A stretch of DNA of 60,711 nt from Gammaproteobacteria bacterium. Its GTDB lineage: Bacteria; Pseudomonadota; Gammaproteobacteria; Steroidobacterales; Foliamicaceae. This document shows positions 32,489-41,679 of this stretch, piece by piece. A program made the position numbers and the translations under genes. Position 1 is the stretch's first letter. Every line of letters begins with the position of its first letter. The notes beneath the pieces were generated by a model. That model searched no databases. It was given only the letters and a program-made list of their open reading frames with translations, and had not been told where the DNA came from. Where the stretch lies: contig VYBN01000043.1 in assembly GCA_009844425.1 (NCBI GenBank), positions 1-60,711 of the forward strand. Reading direction: 5' to 3'.

Positions 32489-35233
32489 TCAGAACTTCAC
32501 GTTCACGCCGATCGCGTAGCGGCGGCCGTGGTTATACAGGCCTATCGGGCGCCCCTGATCCGCGGTGTGGTTTTCCCTGCTCGCGTACCACTCGATTTCC
32601 TCGTCGGTCAGGTTGATCGCCTGGAACAAAATCTCGATGCCGTCCGTCACGTGATAGCTGGAGTTGAAATCGAGCTGGCCAAAATCGCCTTTGTAGCCGA
32701 TCAGGCCCCGGCTCACACCCAACCCGAACCCAAGCTCGTTGCCCACCCCCCCTGGGGTGCCTGCCGCGGCCTGCGTAGACGTCAGGACGCTGGCGCCTTG
32801 CAAGTGGTTCGACGCGTACTCGGAACGAAATGTGTAGGACAGACGAGCCGTAAGACCGTATTGCTGGTAGTAAGCGGACAGGTTCCAGGTATCTTCCGAA
32901 TGTCCAAACAGAACAGGCTCCTGGTCGTTGTTCATTTGCGCCTCGGTTTGGGTGAGGTCGGCATCCGAATAGGTGTAGTTGGCCTGCACGCCGAAACCAA
33001 GCCCGATTTCCTGCTGGTAGCTGATCTCGAATCCTCGGAGAGTGAGGCCTTCGCCGTTGATCGGCCGCTCCAGGGCAAACTCTCTGGACTCCTCTACCTC
33101 CATGCCGTTGGCGTCCAGCGTCCAGTAGTCGCGCGTGGCCGCGAATGACTCGATGTCGATGAAAGACTGCACATCCTTGTAGAACAGCGCAAGCGCCAGG
33201 TACGAAGCGTCGGCGAAGTACCACTCTGCGGAAATGTCGAACTGGTTTGCGCGATAGGGATCCAGATCGGGATTGCCCTCGAATCCGGTGCAGCCCCGGC
33301 TGCCGCAGTTGCGCGTCTCAAAGGGCGCTATGCTCACGTAATTGGGCCGCGCCATGACCTGCGCCGCGGCAAAACGAAGAACAACATCCTCAAAGCCCTC
33401 ATAGTTCAGGTTCAGGCTGGGCAGAACATCGGTATAGCCGGTGTCATTCACAGCAGGCCGGATCGCATTGCGCCTTTCCGCGTTGAAGTTGCTGCCGGTG
33501 TACCGCGACGCCTCCGCTGCGGTGCTGGTTCGCACCGCGCGCAAGCCGATGTTGCCGCGGAAATTGCCCGAATCGAAGTTGCCTTGCACGTAAGCCGCAG
33601 TCACCTCCTCACTCACGGTAAAGCGGTCATTGGGATCGTTCCACGAGCTGTTTCCGGTGCCGGCCACCTCGGCGATGCCATTTTGCCAGCGCTCGAACGC
33701 GGCGACATTAAAGCCATACATCTGCGTTGGCTCATTGCCGACTATGAAGCCGGTGAGCAGCGGGCCGGCAAACTGGGCCAACGTGCCCTCTTCCACGAAA
33801 TCCCTTTTGACCCGGCTGGCGCCCTTGTTGTACTCGCGGTATTTGACGCCCACTTCAATGCTTGGGAAGAAATCATTGTTCAACGTGATTTCCGAGTCCG
33901 CCTGCAGGAACGTGGAGTCGGAGTCGTTGCGGATTGTGTTGATGTGGGAGTAGTGAAACCGGTAGTCCTCCGGCGTCAGGCCGGCATCCGGAATCCATTC
34001 CATAATGCCCGAACTGATATCAAAGCCGAGCTCCGACGGGGCGTAAAATTGGGCGGCCTTGTCAATCGCCAAACCGTCGGCGAAGCTGTGACCCGCCTGG
34101 ACTTTTACCGAATAGTCTCCGCGCTCCAGGGCGCCTTGCAGCTCAAAGGCCGTGGTTTCGACCCTGTCTTCGTAGAAACCGGTGTCGTAAACGGCGGATC
34201 CCCAATTGACAGTGGCGCAGCAGTTCGGCAGATTGCCCGATACCGCCGTGCCGTCATTAAAACTGAGCAGGTCATGCGGACGTCCAAAGAGCCCCTGAAT
34301 GGTGAACCCGAATGAGTAGATGCCTTGCGACTCGCGGTCCGCCACCGAATTCAATGCCGTGAATGTGATGTCCAGATCGTCGCTGGGCGCGAATTGCAGG
34401 GTCACGAAAGGCGTGCCCAGGCTGTAGTCTGCGGTGTAGCGGTTCGCGCCCACGCGGGCTGGAAGGCGGTGGCGCTCCCCGTCACCGTTGTAGTCGATGA
34501 GTCCGAAGTAGCCGGCGGTGTTGCGCTTGGAGTCCATCCGCGTTGCGCTGTCCCTGTGGATATAGGCAACGTTGAAGCCGAAAGTTTCGGCATCGTTCTT
34601 CCAGCTGTACAGGCCGGAAATATACGGCTTGCTCTCGTCGGCGTTGTCGAAAGTGAAGTATCTGGCCTGAGCGGCGCCCGAGTTCGCTTCCGCATCGAGC
34701 GGCCGGCGGGTTCTCACAATGACCGTGCCGCCCATGGAACCTTCATCAATGCCGGCTTCCGGCGTTTTGTACACCTCCACGGTGTCCAGAATCTCGGTGG
34801 GCAGCAGGTAGTAGTTGAAGCTGCGGTCACGCAGCTCGGTGCGCCTGTTGCTCGCAGTTGCCGATGCGATCTGCTGATTGTTGAGGAACGCCAGGTTCAG
34901 GTGGGAGGGCGTGCCGCGAATGCTGATGCGAACGCCTTCGCCGTCCCGCTCATCCTTTTCCACCTGCACCCCGGTAACGCGCTGCAGGGCGTCAGCAATG
35001 TTAAGGTCCGGGAATTGACCGATGTCTTCCGCCGAGATGGCCTCAACAATGGTGTCGGCGCCCCTTTTGATTCCGAGATTCTTCTTCAATGAATCCCGGT
35101 ACCCAATCACTTCGAGGACTTCCATTTCGCCGTCCTCCTCCCGCTCCTGAGCTTGAGCGCTTGAGGCAAAAGCCAGACCGGAGAGCAGCGTCAGGCATAT
35201 GATCTTTTGCAAAATCATTTTCTCGTTTTTCAT
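32489..35233 (-). CDS. TonB-dependent outer-membrane receptor (Xanthomonas/Caulobacter type), amino-sugar locus
   Basis: A 914-residue outer-membrane receptor. I take MKNEKMILQKIICLTLLSGL as start, with GGAGG well placed before it; a signal peptide ends near SSAQAQ. The plug domain begins MEVLEVIGYRDSLKKN and has DIGQFPDLNIADALQRVTGV, typical of the TonB-Xanth-Caul subfamily used for glycans. The barrel ends with the terminal phenylalanine (AIGVNVKF). It is divergent from the amino-sugar kinase, with a shared 147-base regulatory region, so I infer uptake of a GlcNAc- or MurNAc-containing oligosaccharide. No TonB/ExbB genes are nearby. Confidence 0.9.
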   Translation of the reverse strand: MKNEKMILQKIICLTLLSGLAFASSAQAQEREEDGEMEVLEVIGYRDSLKKNLGIKRGADTIVEAISAEDIGQFPDLNIADALQRVTGVQVEKDERDGEGVRISIRGTPSHLNLAFLNNQQIASATASNRRTELRDRSFNYYLLPTEILDTVEVYKTPEAGIDEGSMGGTVIVRTRRPLDAEANSGAAQARYFTFDNADESKPYISGLYSWKNDAETFGFNVAYIHRDSATRMDSKRNTAGYFGLIDYNGDGERHRLPARVGANRYTADYSLGTPFVTLQFAPSDDLDITFTALNSVADRESQGIYSFGFTIQGLFGRPHDLLSFNDGTAVSGNLPNCCATVNWGSAVYDTGFYEDRVETTAFELQGALERGDYSVKVQAGHSFADGLAIDKAAQFYAPSELGFDISSGIMEWIPDAGLTPEDYRFHYSHINTIRNDSDSTFLQADSEITLNNDFFPSIEVGVKYREYNKGASRVKRDFVEEGTLAQFAGPLLTGFIVGNEPTQMYGFNVAAFERWQNGIAEVAGTGNSSWNDPNDRFTVSEEVTAAYVQGNFDSGNFRGNIGLRAVRTSTAAEASRYTGSNFNAERRNAIRPAVNDTGYTDVLPSLNLNYEGFEDVVLRFAAAQVMARPNYVSIAPFETRNCGSRGCTGFEGNPDLDPYRANQFDISAEWYFADASYLALALFYKDVQSFIDIESFAATRDYWTLDANGMEVEESREFALERPINGEGLTLRGFEISYQQEIGLGFGVQANYTYSDADLTQTEAQMNNDQEPVLFGHSEDTWNLSAYYQQYGLTARLSYTFRSEYASNHLQGASVLTSTQAAAGTPGGVGNELGFGLGVSRGLIGYKGDFGQLDFNSSYHVTDGIEILFQAINLTDEEIEWYASRENHTADQGRPIGLYNHGRRYAIGVNVKF

Positions 35234-35273
35234 GAGCTTCGCCTCCACTTGCGTGGTATCTTTTTGATCTGGG

Positions 35274-35335
35274 AAAGTATATTACCAATATAATACTACT
35301 GCACTCTCATTATGAGTCAATTGGCAATATACTTT
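35274..35335. promoter_or_regulatory. Paired inverted 16-bp sites, candidate operator of the amino-sugar locus
   Basis: AAAGTATATTACCAAT (35274-35289) and ATTGGCAATATACTTT (35320-35335) are inverted copies with one mismatch, 30 bases apart, in the AT-rich divergent promoter between the TonB receptor and the kinase. The first also contains the shorter palindrome TATATT-ACC-AATATA. A related sequence, AGTGGTATTAGATC, lies upstream of murQ. The GntR protein of this cluster is the obvious candidate to bind. Confidence 0.6.
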
Positions 35336-35380
35336 TTGTAATGTACTTTCTCGCAATGCACTCCCACGCAGGGCTGGCCC

Positions 35381-36262
35381 ATGCGGTATATTCTCGGCAT
35401 TGACGCTGGCGGCAGCCACACCAGGGCGCGGCTGACCAAGCTTGACGGCGCCGTGCTCGGCGAGGCGGAAGCAGGCCCCGCAAACGCCCGCATCGGCCTT
35501 GAAAAACTCCACAATGTGCTGATGTCCGTAACCCGGGACGCAATAGCCGCGGCGGGACTGGATGAAACCGACATGCCGTTGATCACAGCGGGTATGGGGA
35601 TCGCCGGCATCTCCCGCCCAGGAATGCTCCCAGCGGCATCCCAACTCGAATTTCCCTTCAGATCCGTTTCTCTCGAATCGGATGCCGCGATCGCGAATCT
35701 CGGCGCGCATCTGGGCGAAGACGGCGCTACGCTGATTTTGGGTACCGGCAGCGTCGCTTACATCAAGATCGGGAAAGTTTGCATCACGATCGGCGGCTAC
35801 GGATTTCCGATTTCCGATGAAGGGAGCGGCGCGGCACTGGGACTGAGCGCGATGCGGCACGCGCTGCGGGCGCTCGACGGCCGAACCAAGCCCACGCCCT
35901 TGAGCACCGCGGTGACGGCGCAGTTCGACCACAATACCGGACGTGCGATCAAGTGGATGGACGAGGCGACGCCAAAGGATTACGCTGACCTGGCTCCAAT
36001 GGTCATGGACTACGCCGAATGGAACGACGAAATCGCGCGTTCGATCGTGGAGGATGCCGTCAAACATGTCGAGCGCTTTATTGAAACGATTTTTGATAAA
36101 GGTGCGCCCCGGTGCGCCCTGGCCGGCGGACTGTCGCGGCGATTGCAGCCCTGGCTGCGTGAACGAACCGCCGCGAGACTGACCCACTGCAAAGGCGATT
36201 CGCTGGATGGAGCGCTGATACTGGCCCATCCGGAATATCGGCCCGGCAGCGTCTCTCGATAA
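35381..36262 (+). CDS. BadF/BadG-type N-acetylhexosamine kinase (GlcNAc and/or MurNAc)
   Basis: A 293-residue ASKHA-fold kinase: phosphate-1 loop YILGIDAGGSHTRARLTK, a middle GLDETDMPLITAGMGIAG, phosphate-2 loop LILGTGSVAYI and GYGFPISDEGSGAALGLSA, adenosine motif CALAGGLSRRL. BadF-type kinases include eukaryotic-like GlcNAc kinases and the clostridial MurK, which phosphorylates both MurNAc and GlcNAc. With murQ in the same cluster, a dual GlcNAc/MurNAc kinase is the most economical reading: there is no PTS here to phosphorylate on entry. It converges with nagA, with only 10 bases between stops. The real substrate is not decided by sequence. Confidence 0.85.
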   Translation: MRYILGIDAGGSHTRARLTKLDGAVLGEAEAGPANARIGLEKLHNVLMSVTRDAIAAAGLDETDMPLITAGMGIAGISRPGMLPAASQLEFPFRSVSLESDAAIANLGAHLGEDGATLILGTGSVAYIKIGKVCITIGGYGFPISDEGSGAALGLSAMRHALRALDGRTKPTPLSTAVTAQFDHNTGRAIKWMDEATPKDYADLAPMVMDYAEWNDEIARSIVEDAVKHVERFIETIFDKGAPRCALAGGLSRRLQPWLRERTAARLTHCKGDSLDGALILAHPEYRPGSVSR

Positions 36263-36272
36263 ATCGGCGGCG

Positions 36273-37439
36273 CTATGCCGGCGACGATTCTCGGCAGTCC
36301 CGCTGTTCGACACCGTCAATCCAGACCTGACGAATCGCAAACTTCGGCGAAATCCGCAGCAAATCGGCGCGGCGCCCGGGTGCAATGGAGCCCGTGCGGT
36401 CGGCGATGCCCAAAAACGAACACGGAACCCGGCTCGCCATTACAGACGCCTCTTCGATACTCAAATCAAGCATCGTCATCGCGTTCTTCACCGCCTCGAT
36501 CATGGACAACGCTGCGCCCGCGAGGGTTCCGCTTTCGGACAGGCACACGCCATCGGCAACATTGATTCGTTGTTTGTTGAGGTAGAAATGATCGATGTCC
36601 GCTCCAACCACCGGCATGGCATCGGTAACGAGCATTAGCTTACGATCCGATTTTGCCCGCAAGGCCAAGCGCAGCATCGCCGGATGAACGTGTTTGCCGT
36701 CAACGATAACCCCGCAGCAGGCGCTCGATTCCAGCGCCGCCGCAATCACGCCCGGATTGCGGGATTGCATGGCCGGCATGGCGTTGAAGAGATGGGTGAA
36801 CCCGGAAACCCCGGCCTCGAGCGCGCCGCGAGTCTCCTCAAAGGTCGCGTTCGTGTGACCGATGCAGACCTTCACTCCACTTTCCACAAGTTCAGCTATC
36901 TGATCGAGCCGGGCGCGCTCCGGCGCCAGCGTAAGGACCACTTGAGCGTGTTCGGCCGAGGTCAGGATTCGCATTGCCTTATTCGACAGCTGCCGCAATT
37001 TGCGCTTGTCGTGCACGCCTCTTTTCTCGACATTCAAAAAAGGGCCTTCTATGTGAACGCCCGCAATGCCCGGCATCTTTCGCCGGACTACACCGTCGAT
37101 GGCTCGAATGGCGTGTTCGATCTTTTCGAGGTCGCCGCTGATCAAGGTAGGCAGCAGGCTGGTTGTGCCGAAAGGGCGGTGCGCCTTCGCAATCCCGATC
37201 GCCGTCGCCGCGCTCGGATCGTCATTGAAAAGCAGTCCTCCACCTCCGTTGACCTGCACGTCCACGAACCCCGGCAACAGGTAATCGCCGCCAAGGTCGA
37301 TGAAATCCCCGTTCGAACGATCCGCTGCAATCGAGTTTGATACGCCGGCGACAAGGTTGCCGCATACTTCAACACAGCCGTGATCGAGTATCCCGCTGGG
37401 AGTTACGATCCGTCCGTTGACGAACACCAAACTTCGCAT
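36273..37439 (-). CDS. nagA: N-acetylglucosamine-6-phosphate deacetylase
   Basis: Removes acetate from GlcNAc-6-P to give GlcN-6-P. A 388-residue amidohydrolase-fold enzyme: DYLLPGFVDVQVNGGGG early, metal ligand in AGVHIEGPFLN, GHTNATFEETRGALEAG and THLFNAMPAMQSRNPGV with the conserved histidines, then LMLVTDAMPVVG with the catalytic aspartate, and ADLLRISP at the end. It is the last gene of a minus-strand operon murQ-gntR-nagB-nagA, 4 bases after the deaminase stop. Confidence 0.95.
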   Translation of the reverse strand: MRSLVFVNGRIVTPSGILDHGCVEVCGNLVAGVSNSIAADRSNGDFIDLGGDYLLPGFVDVQVNGGGGLLFNDDPSAATAIGIAKAHRPFGTTSLLPTLISGDLEKIEHAIRAIDGVVRRKMPGIAGVHIEGPFLNVEKRGVHDKRKLRQLSNKAMRILTSAEHAQVVLTLAPERARLDQIAELVESGVKVCIGHTNATFEETRGALEAGVSGFTHLFNAMPAMQSRNPGVIAAALESSACCGVIVDGKHVHPAMLRLALRAKSDRKLMLVTDAMPVVGADIDHFYLNKQRINVADGVCLSESGTLAGAALSMIEAVKNAMTMLDLSIEEASVMASRVPCSFLGIADRTGSIAPGRRADLLRISPKFAIRQVWIDGVEQRDCRESSPA

Positions 37440-37443
37440 ACCG

Positions 37444-38490
37444 CTAGACGGTTTCCGTCACTTTGCTTAGATTCCTGGGCTGATCCGGATCGAGTCCGCG
37501 ACCGAAGGACAGGGCGTTGGCGAACTTGTAAAACGTCTGCAGAAACACGAGAGGCTGCAGGTTGGAGTCGGGAGCGCGCGGCGTGGGCAGACACAATGCT
37601 CCGTCCACGGGTTCGCCGGCAACCAGCACGCGCGCGCCGCAATCCAGAAATTCCCGTGAAACGCTGTCGATGCTCTGCTGGGCAGCATCAAAGGTGGCGA
37701 TGGCCATTACCGGAAACTCTTCACCGACTATTGTCATCGGACCATGGCGAACTTCGGCCGCGCTGAACCCTTCGGCCTGGATCATGCAGGTTTCTTTTAA
37801 TTTCAGGGCCGCCTCCTGCGCTGCGGCAAGGCCAATGCCTCTGCTCAGGATCAATGCCTGACGGGCGCCGCGCAGCGGCTCCAAAGCCAGCGGCCAATCG
37901 AACGACCAGGCCTTTGACAGCGTTTCCGGCAAGATTGCAAGCGCATCAAGCATTCCATGTTCGCCACGCCACTGCGCGCACAGATGATAGAGCGCCGACA
38001 TCGCTCCGATACAGGATTTGGTGGCGGCGACGCTGAGTTCCGGGCCAGCGCCGATCGGCAGAACGTGGTCTGTCAGGTTGGCGAGCGGGCTGGCCTCATC
38101 GTTCACGACAGCCACGACGTGCGCGCCGCCGTCCTTCGCGGCCCGTGTCGCGCTCAACAGATCCGGACTTCTGCCGGACTGTGAGATCACGATGAAAACT
38201 GCCTCTCGCATATCGGTTTGCGCCGCGTAAAGTGACGCCACGGACGGCGCGTACGAGCAAACAGCCAAACCGGTCCGGGTTTCAAACAGGTACTTCGCAT
38301 AGGTCGCTGCGTGGCCGGAACTGCCCCGTGCACAGGTCAGGATGAACCTTGGCGGCGTCTTCTTCAATTTCCGGGTGATTTTTTCGATTAATGCCGCATT
38401 GCGTGTTTGTTGCCGCCCGATGCTTTCGGGAATTTCACCCGCTTCCCGATACATCCTGGTTACGGGGCGCTCGAGTCGATGAACGGGCAT
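37444..38490 (-). CDS. SIS-domain glucosamine-6-phosphate deaminase, NagB-II type
   Basis: A 348-residue protein with two SIS domains, homologous to the isomerase half of GlmS. Typical blocks: LTCARGSSGHAATYAKYLFE, FIVISQSGRSPDLLSATRAA, GPELSVAATKSCIGAM, LILSRGIGLAAAQEAALKLKE, AEGFSAAEVRHGPMTIV. In Nag clusters of proteobacteria such proteins (NagB-II) turn GlcN-6-P into fructose-6-P plus ammonia, replacing classical NagB, and no classical NagB is present here. The start may be this ATG or the one 12 codons later (MYREAGEIPESIG), where most relatives begin. nagA follows after 4 bases. Confidence 0.88.
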   Translation of the reverse strand: MPVHRLERPVTRMYREAGEIPESIGRQQTRNAALIEKITRKLKKTPPRFILTCARGSSGHAATYAKYLFETRTGLAVCSYAPSVASLYAAQTDMREAVFIVISQSGRSPDLLSATRAAKDGGAHVVAVVNDEASPLANLTDHVLPIGAGPELSVAATKSCIGAMSALYHLCAQWRGEHGMLDALAILPETLSKAWSFDWPLALEPLRGARQALILSRGIGLAAAQEAALKLKETCMIQAEGFSAAEVRHGPMTIVGEEFPVMAIATFDAAQQSIDSVSREFLDCGARVLVAGEPVDGALCLPTPRAPDSNLQPLVFLQTFYKFANALSFGRGLDPDQPRNLSKVTETV

Positions 38491-38533
38491 GGCGCTTCAA
38501 CTCCTGCTTGGTAGATGTCATTTCAATAGGGCT

Positions 38534-38563
38534 GCCGGAAGGTTGACCCCCGTATCCTTCGGC
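38534..38563 (-). terminator. Hairpin after the GntR gene, possible attenuator
   Basis: GCCGAAGG and CCTTCCGGC (minus strand) can pair with one bulged base around a 13-base loop, right after the gntR stop and 44 bases before the deaminase start. There is no T-run. It may partly separate murQ-gntR from nagB-nagA expression or protect the mRNA end. Confidence 0.35.
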
Positions 38564-38564
38564 T

Positions 38565-39284
38565 TCACCTTATGTCGGTGGCAAACTGATACCTGTCGCC
38601 GCGATAGGCGGAACGAGTGAATTCAATTACTGTGCCGTCATCGAGCCAGGTAACCCGCTCAATACGCAGTACCGCGCTGTTTTCCTGGATCGACAAGAGC
38701 CCCGCCTCGGTTGGCGACGCGAGGGACGCGCGGACTTTCTGACGGCCTTTCTGCGGCCTGTTTCCCCTGGTCGCCAGCGCCGCATAAAGAGAGTCCCCTA
38801 TTTCTTCGATTGGCGGCACGCTCGACTCAGCGACAACGGCATGTTCGATCGCGAGGGGCTCGCCCTCCGACAGGCGGACACGGCCAAGGCGCGCGACTAC
38901 CGACGACATAGGAATTTTCAGGACTGCAGCTTCTTCCCTGGTTGGATTGGCGTAACTCCTGATCAGCCACACCGAGCCGGGCTCCCGGCCGCGGGCCCGC
39001 GCATCCTCCGTAAACCCGCCAAGATAGGTTGCGGGCATCTCAATGCGCTCCGAAACGAAAGTGCCCGAACCTTGCTTACGGCAAAGCAATCCCTCCTCGA
39101 TGAGCTGGCCGACGGCTTTACGGACCGTTACGCGCGACGCTCCGGTGAGTTCGCACAGGTCGCGCTCGGAAGGAATCGCCTCTCCCATTGCGATCTGGCC
39201 TTCGTTGATCTGGCGGCGGATACTACTGGCTATCTGCAAATATAGCGGCGTACTGCTGGTTTTGCTGGCGGACAAATCGATCAC
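38565..39284 (-). CDS. GntR-family regulator with UTRA domain, NagQ/NagR-like
   Basis: A 239-residue HutC-subfamily regulator. The N-terminal winged helix has LYLQIASSIRRQINEGQI, PSERDLCELTGASRVTVRKA and EGLLCRKQGSGTFVSER; the UTRA ligand domain follows, with AVLRIERVTWLDDGTVIEFT at its end. UTRA regulators of Nag clusters usually sense GlcN-6-P or GlcNAc-6-P. It overlaps the murQ stop by 4 bases (ATGA), so it is co-translated with murQ and likely regulates its own operon as well as the divergent receptor/kinase promoter. Confidence 0.93.
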   Translation of the reverse strand: MIDLSASKTSSTPLYLQIASSIRRQINEGQIAMGEAIPSERDLCELTGASRVTVRKAVGQLIEEGLLCRKQGSGTFVSERIEMPATYLGGFTEDARARGREPGSVWLIRSYANPTREEAAVLKIPMSSVVARLGRVRLSEGEPLAIEHAVVAESSVPPIEEIGDSLYAALATRGNRPQKGRQKVRASLASPTEAGLLSIQENSAVLRIERVTWLDDGTVIEFTRSAYRGDRYQFATDIR

Positions 39285-40192
39285 TTACCGCCTCCTTTCG
39301 AAGCGAAATTCTCATTCCAGTCGCAAACCGCGTCACGCAATATGCCCCCGCGCCGCGACAACAGCCGCTCAGCCTCGTCAATCTCCATGCCCAGAGCGCG
39401 AAGAACGGCGAGCTTTATGTTGCCTTTGGCGGTATCCAGAGCAGTTTCCGCGATTGGCTTGTCAACACCCGCGATTTGCTTAATGATCTCTACCGCCCTG
39501 GCGTGAAGCTTCCGATTGGAAACCACCATGTCAACCATCAGACCCCGATATACGCGTCCACAGCAAATCATGGTCGCCGTCGAGAACAAGGTCAGGATGA
39601 CCTTTTGCGACGTGCCGGCCTTCATGCGCGTAGAGCCAGCGATAACTTCGCTACCGGTTTCGGCGTAAATTCCGATCTGCGCTTTATCCAGCAGCGGTGA
39701 TGGACGATTGTTTGAAATTCCGATGGTCAACGCACCGGCGCCGTTCGCCTTTTCAAGCGCGGTGACGGTATACGGAGTGCGCCCGCTCGCCGCTGCGCCA
39801 ACGAGCACGTCATTGCTGGAGATGGCGATCTCGCCGATGTCGCGTTCCGCCGCTTCCACATCGTCTTCGGCAAGTTCAACGCTGCCGAAAAGCGCCTTCC
39901 GGCCACCAGCCAGGGCGTAAGCGACCCGCGCTTCCGGCCAGCCAAACGTCGGGCCCAGCTCGACTCCGTCCTGCACAGCGATTCTTCCTGATGCGCCCGC
40001 GCCTGCGTATATCAGGCGGCCTCCTTCCATCAGGCGCCGGGATGCCGCTTCCGCCGCGCGCGCGATGGTTGCCAATTCCGGGCCAACCGCGGCGATCGCC
40101 GACAATTGGGCTTCGAACATGGCGCTGACAGCGCTGCGAGTGGACCAACCATCAATATCCGCAAATCGTTCGCTTGCGTTTTCCGTAGGCAT
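39281..40192 (-). CDS. murQ: N-acetylmuramic acid 6-phosphate etherase
   Basis: Splits the lactyl ether of MurNAc-6-P to yield GlcNAc-6-P and D-lactate, the step that links MurNAc to the Nag pathway. I use the ATG giving MPTENASERFADIDGWSTRS (303 residues), where the family begins; the open frame extends 22 codons further upstream without family resemblance. The SIS core GGRLIYAGAGASGRIAVQDG is followed by the two acidic catalytic positions: VELGPTFG and GSVELAEDD. KAGTSQKVILTLFSTATM and LAVLRALGMEIDEAERLL are also typical. It is the first gene of the operon. Confidence 0.95.
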   Translation of the reverse strand: MPTENASERFADIDGWSTRSAVSAMFEAQLSAIAAVGPELATIARAAEAASRRLMEGGRLIYAGAGASGRIAVQDGVELGPTFGWPEARVAYALAGGRKALFGSVELAEDDVEAAERDIGEIAISSNDVLVGAAASGRTPYTVTALEKANGAGALTIGISNNRPSPLLDKAQIGIYAETGSEVIAGSTRMKAGTSQKVILTLFSTATMICCGRVYRGLMVDMVVSNRKLHARAVEIIKQIAGVDKPIAETALDTAKGNIKLAVLRALGMEIDEAERLLSRRGGILRDAVCDWNENFASKGGGK

Positions 40193-40465
40193 GTCCTGCT
40201 TCAGACTCTGGTATTCAGGCAAATGTATCCCAAATCCCCGGATCGTTATTCCGCGCAAATGGATATGGCCTGTATTTTAGTGGTATTAGATCAATAATCA
40301 AACTGACTATGCCCGGAGTCTCGTATCGCGCGATCATCAGGAATATCATTACCCGGGCCAGCCGTGTCCAGCCTGTTCGGTTTTCGATACGGCAAGACAG
40401 TAGTGAGCGATACGAAGCGGCACGCCTTGGCGCCGCAACGAAATCGAACATGACTCGAGTGCAAA
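40193..40465. promoter_or_regulatory. Divergent intergenic region of murQ and namZ-like gene
   Basis: This 273-base gap must hold both promoters. AGTGGTATTAGATC at 40279-40292 agrees with the receptor/kinase candidate operator ATTGGTAATATACT at about two-thirds of positions, and the bases before it (GTATTTT) extend the similarity. I see no other structure. Confidence 0.4.
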
Positions 40466-41671
40466 ATGAAATTCGGAATTGATTGCCTGCTGACGGAAAA
40501 GGAGCTGCGCGGGCCGCTACGCGGCCAGCGGACAGCGTTATTGGCTCATCCTGCTTCCGTTACCGCCAGTCTCACGCATTCGCTGGACGCATTGGCGGCA
40601 TGCGGCGACATCAAGATCACGTCGGCATTCGGACCGCAGCATGGACTGCGGGGCGACAAACAGGACAACATGATTGAGTCGCCCCACTTTACCGATCCTG
40701 TCCACGGCATTCCGGTCTTCAGCCTGTACGGGGACGTACGCCGTCCGACAGGCGAGATGATGGACAGCTTCGATGTTCTGCTGATTGATCTTCAGGATCT
40801 CGGGTGCCGGGTCTACACGTTCTCCACGACGCTTCTGTACGTCCTGGAAGCGGCGGCCGAACATGGGAAATCCGTCTGGGTGCTCGATCGCCCGAACCCT
40901 GCGGGCCGTCCCGCCGAGGGACTGCTGCTGCGTCCGGGATGGGAGAGTTTTGTCGGCGCCGGACCAATGCTGATGCGGCATGGCCTGACGCTTGGCGAGA
41001 TGGGGCGATGGTTTGTCGAGCACTACGAACTGGATGTCGACTATCGCGTCATTGCGATGGAGGGTTGGAGACCAGACGAGGCGCCGGGTTTTGGCTGGCC
41101 GGCTCCGGATCGATCCTGGGTGAATCCGAGCCCGAACGCGCCCACATTGTCGATGGCGCGCGCCTATGCCGGCACAGTCATGGTCGAGGGCACCACACTT
41201 TCGGAAGGCCGGGGCACAACGCGCCCGCTGGAACTCTTCGGGGCGCCCGGCATTGATGCTCGTTCGGTGTTGAGCACGATGCATGACATCGCTCCGGGCT
41301 GGTTGGGCGGATGCCGGTTGCGCGAGTGCTGGTTTGAGCCGACTTTTCACAAACATGTTGGCGTGTTGTGCAATGGCATTCAAATCCATCCCGACGGCAG
41401 GGATTACGATCACATCGCCTTTAGGCCGTGGCGGCTTGTCGCATTGGCATTCAAGGCAATCCGCCACATTTATCCGGAATACCGGATCTGGCGTGATTTC
41501 ACGTATGAGTATGAAACGGACAAGCTTCCCATCGACGTCATCAATGGCGGTACGGCCCTGCGCGAATGGGTGGATGACCCATCGTCCGATGCCGGCGATC
41601 TCGACAATCTGGCCAGCACCGACGAAGCCCTTTGGCATGAGCAAGTTCGGCCGCATGTGAACTACCAATAG
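40466..41671 (+). CDS. DUF1343 exo-beta-N-acetylmuramidase, NamZ-like (GH171), apparently cytoplasmic
   Basis: A 401-residue DUF1343 protein. The family contains NamZ of Bacillus subtilis, which releases MurNAc from the non-reducing end of peptidoglycan fragments. Family landmarks: LLAHPASVTASLTHSLDAL, FGPQHGLRGDKQDNMIES, VFSLYGDVRRPTGEMM, LLIDLQDLGCRVYTFSTT, WVLDRPNPAGRPAEGLL and VEGTTLSEGRGTTRPLELFG. The protein begins MKFGIDCLLTEKELRG with no signal peptide, and no in-frame upstream start would add one, whereas known NamZ is secreted. It stands beside murQ and the kinase, so I infer cytoplasmic cleavage of an imported MurNAc-GlcNAc unit. The weak ribosome site leaves the start open by a few codons. 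Confidence 0.88.
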   Translation: MKFGIDCLLTEKELRGPLRGQRTALLAHPASVTASLTHSLDALAACGDIKITSAFGPQHGLRGDKQDNMIESPHFTDPVHGIPVFSLYGDVRRPTGEMMDSFDVLLIDLQDLGCRVYTFSTTLLYVLEAAAEHGKSVWVLDRPNPAGRPAEGLLLRPGWESFVGAGPMLMRHGLTLGEMGRWFVEHYELDVDYRVIAMEGWRPDEAPGFGWPAPDRSWVNPSPNAPTLSMARAYAGTVMVEGTTLSEGRGTTRPLELFGAPGIDARSVLSTMHDIAPGWLGGCRLRECWFEPTFHKHVGVLCNGIQIHPDGRDYDHIAFRPWRLVALAFKAIRHIYPEYRIWRDFTYEYETDKLPIDVINGGTALREWVDDPSSDAGDLDNLASTDEALWHEQVRPHVNYQ

Positions 41672-41679
41672 CAATCTGG

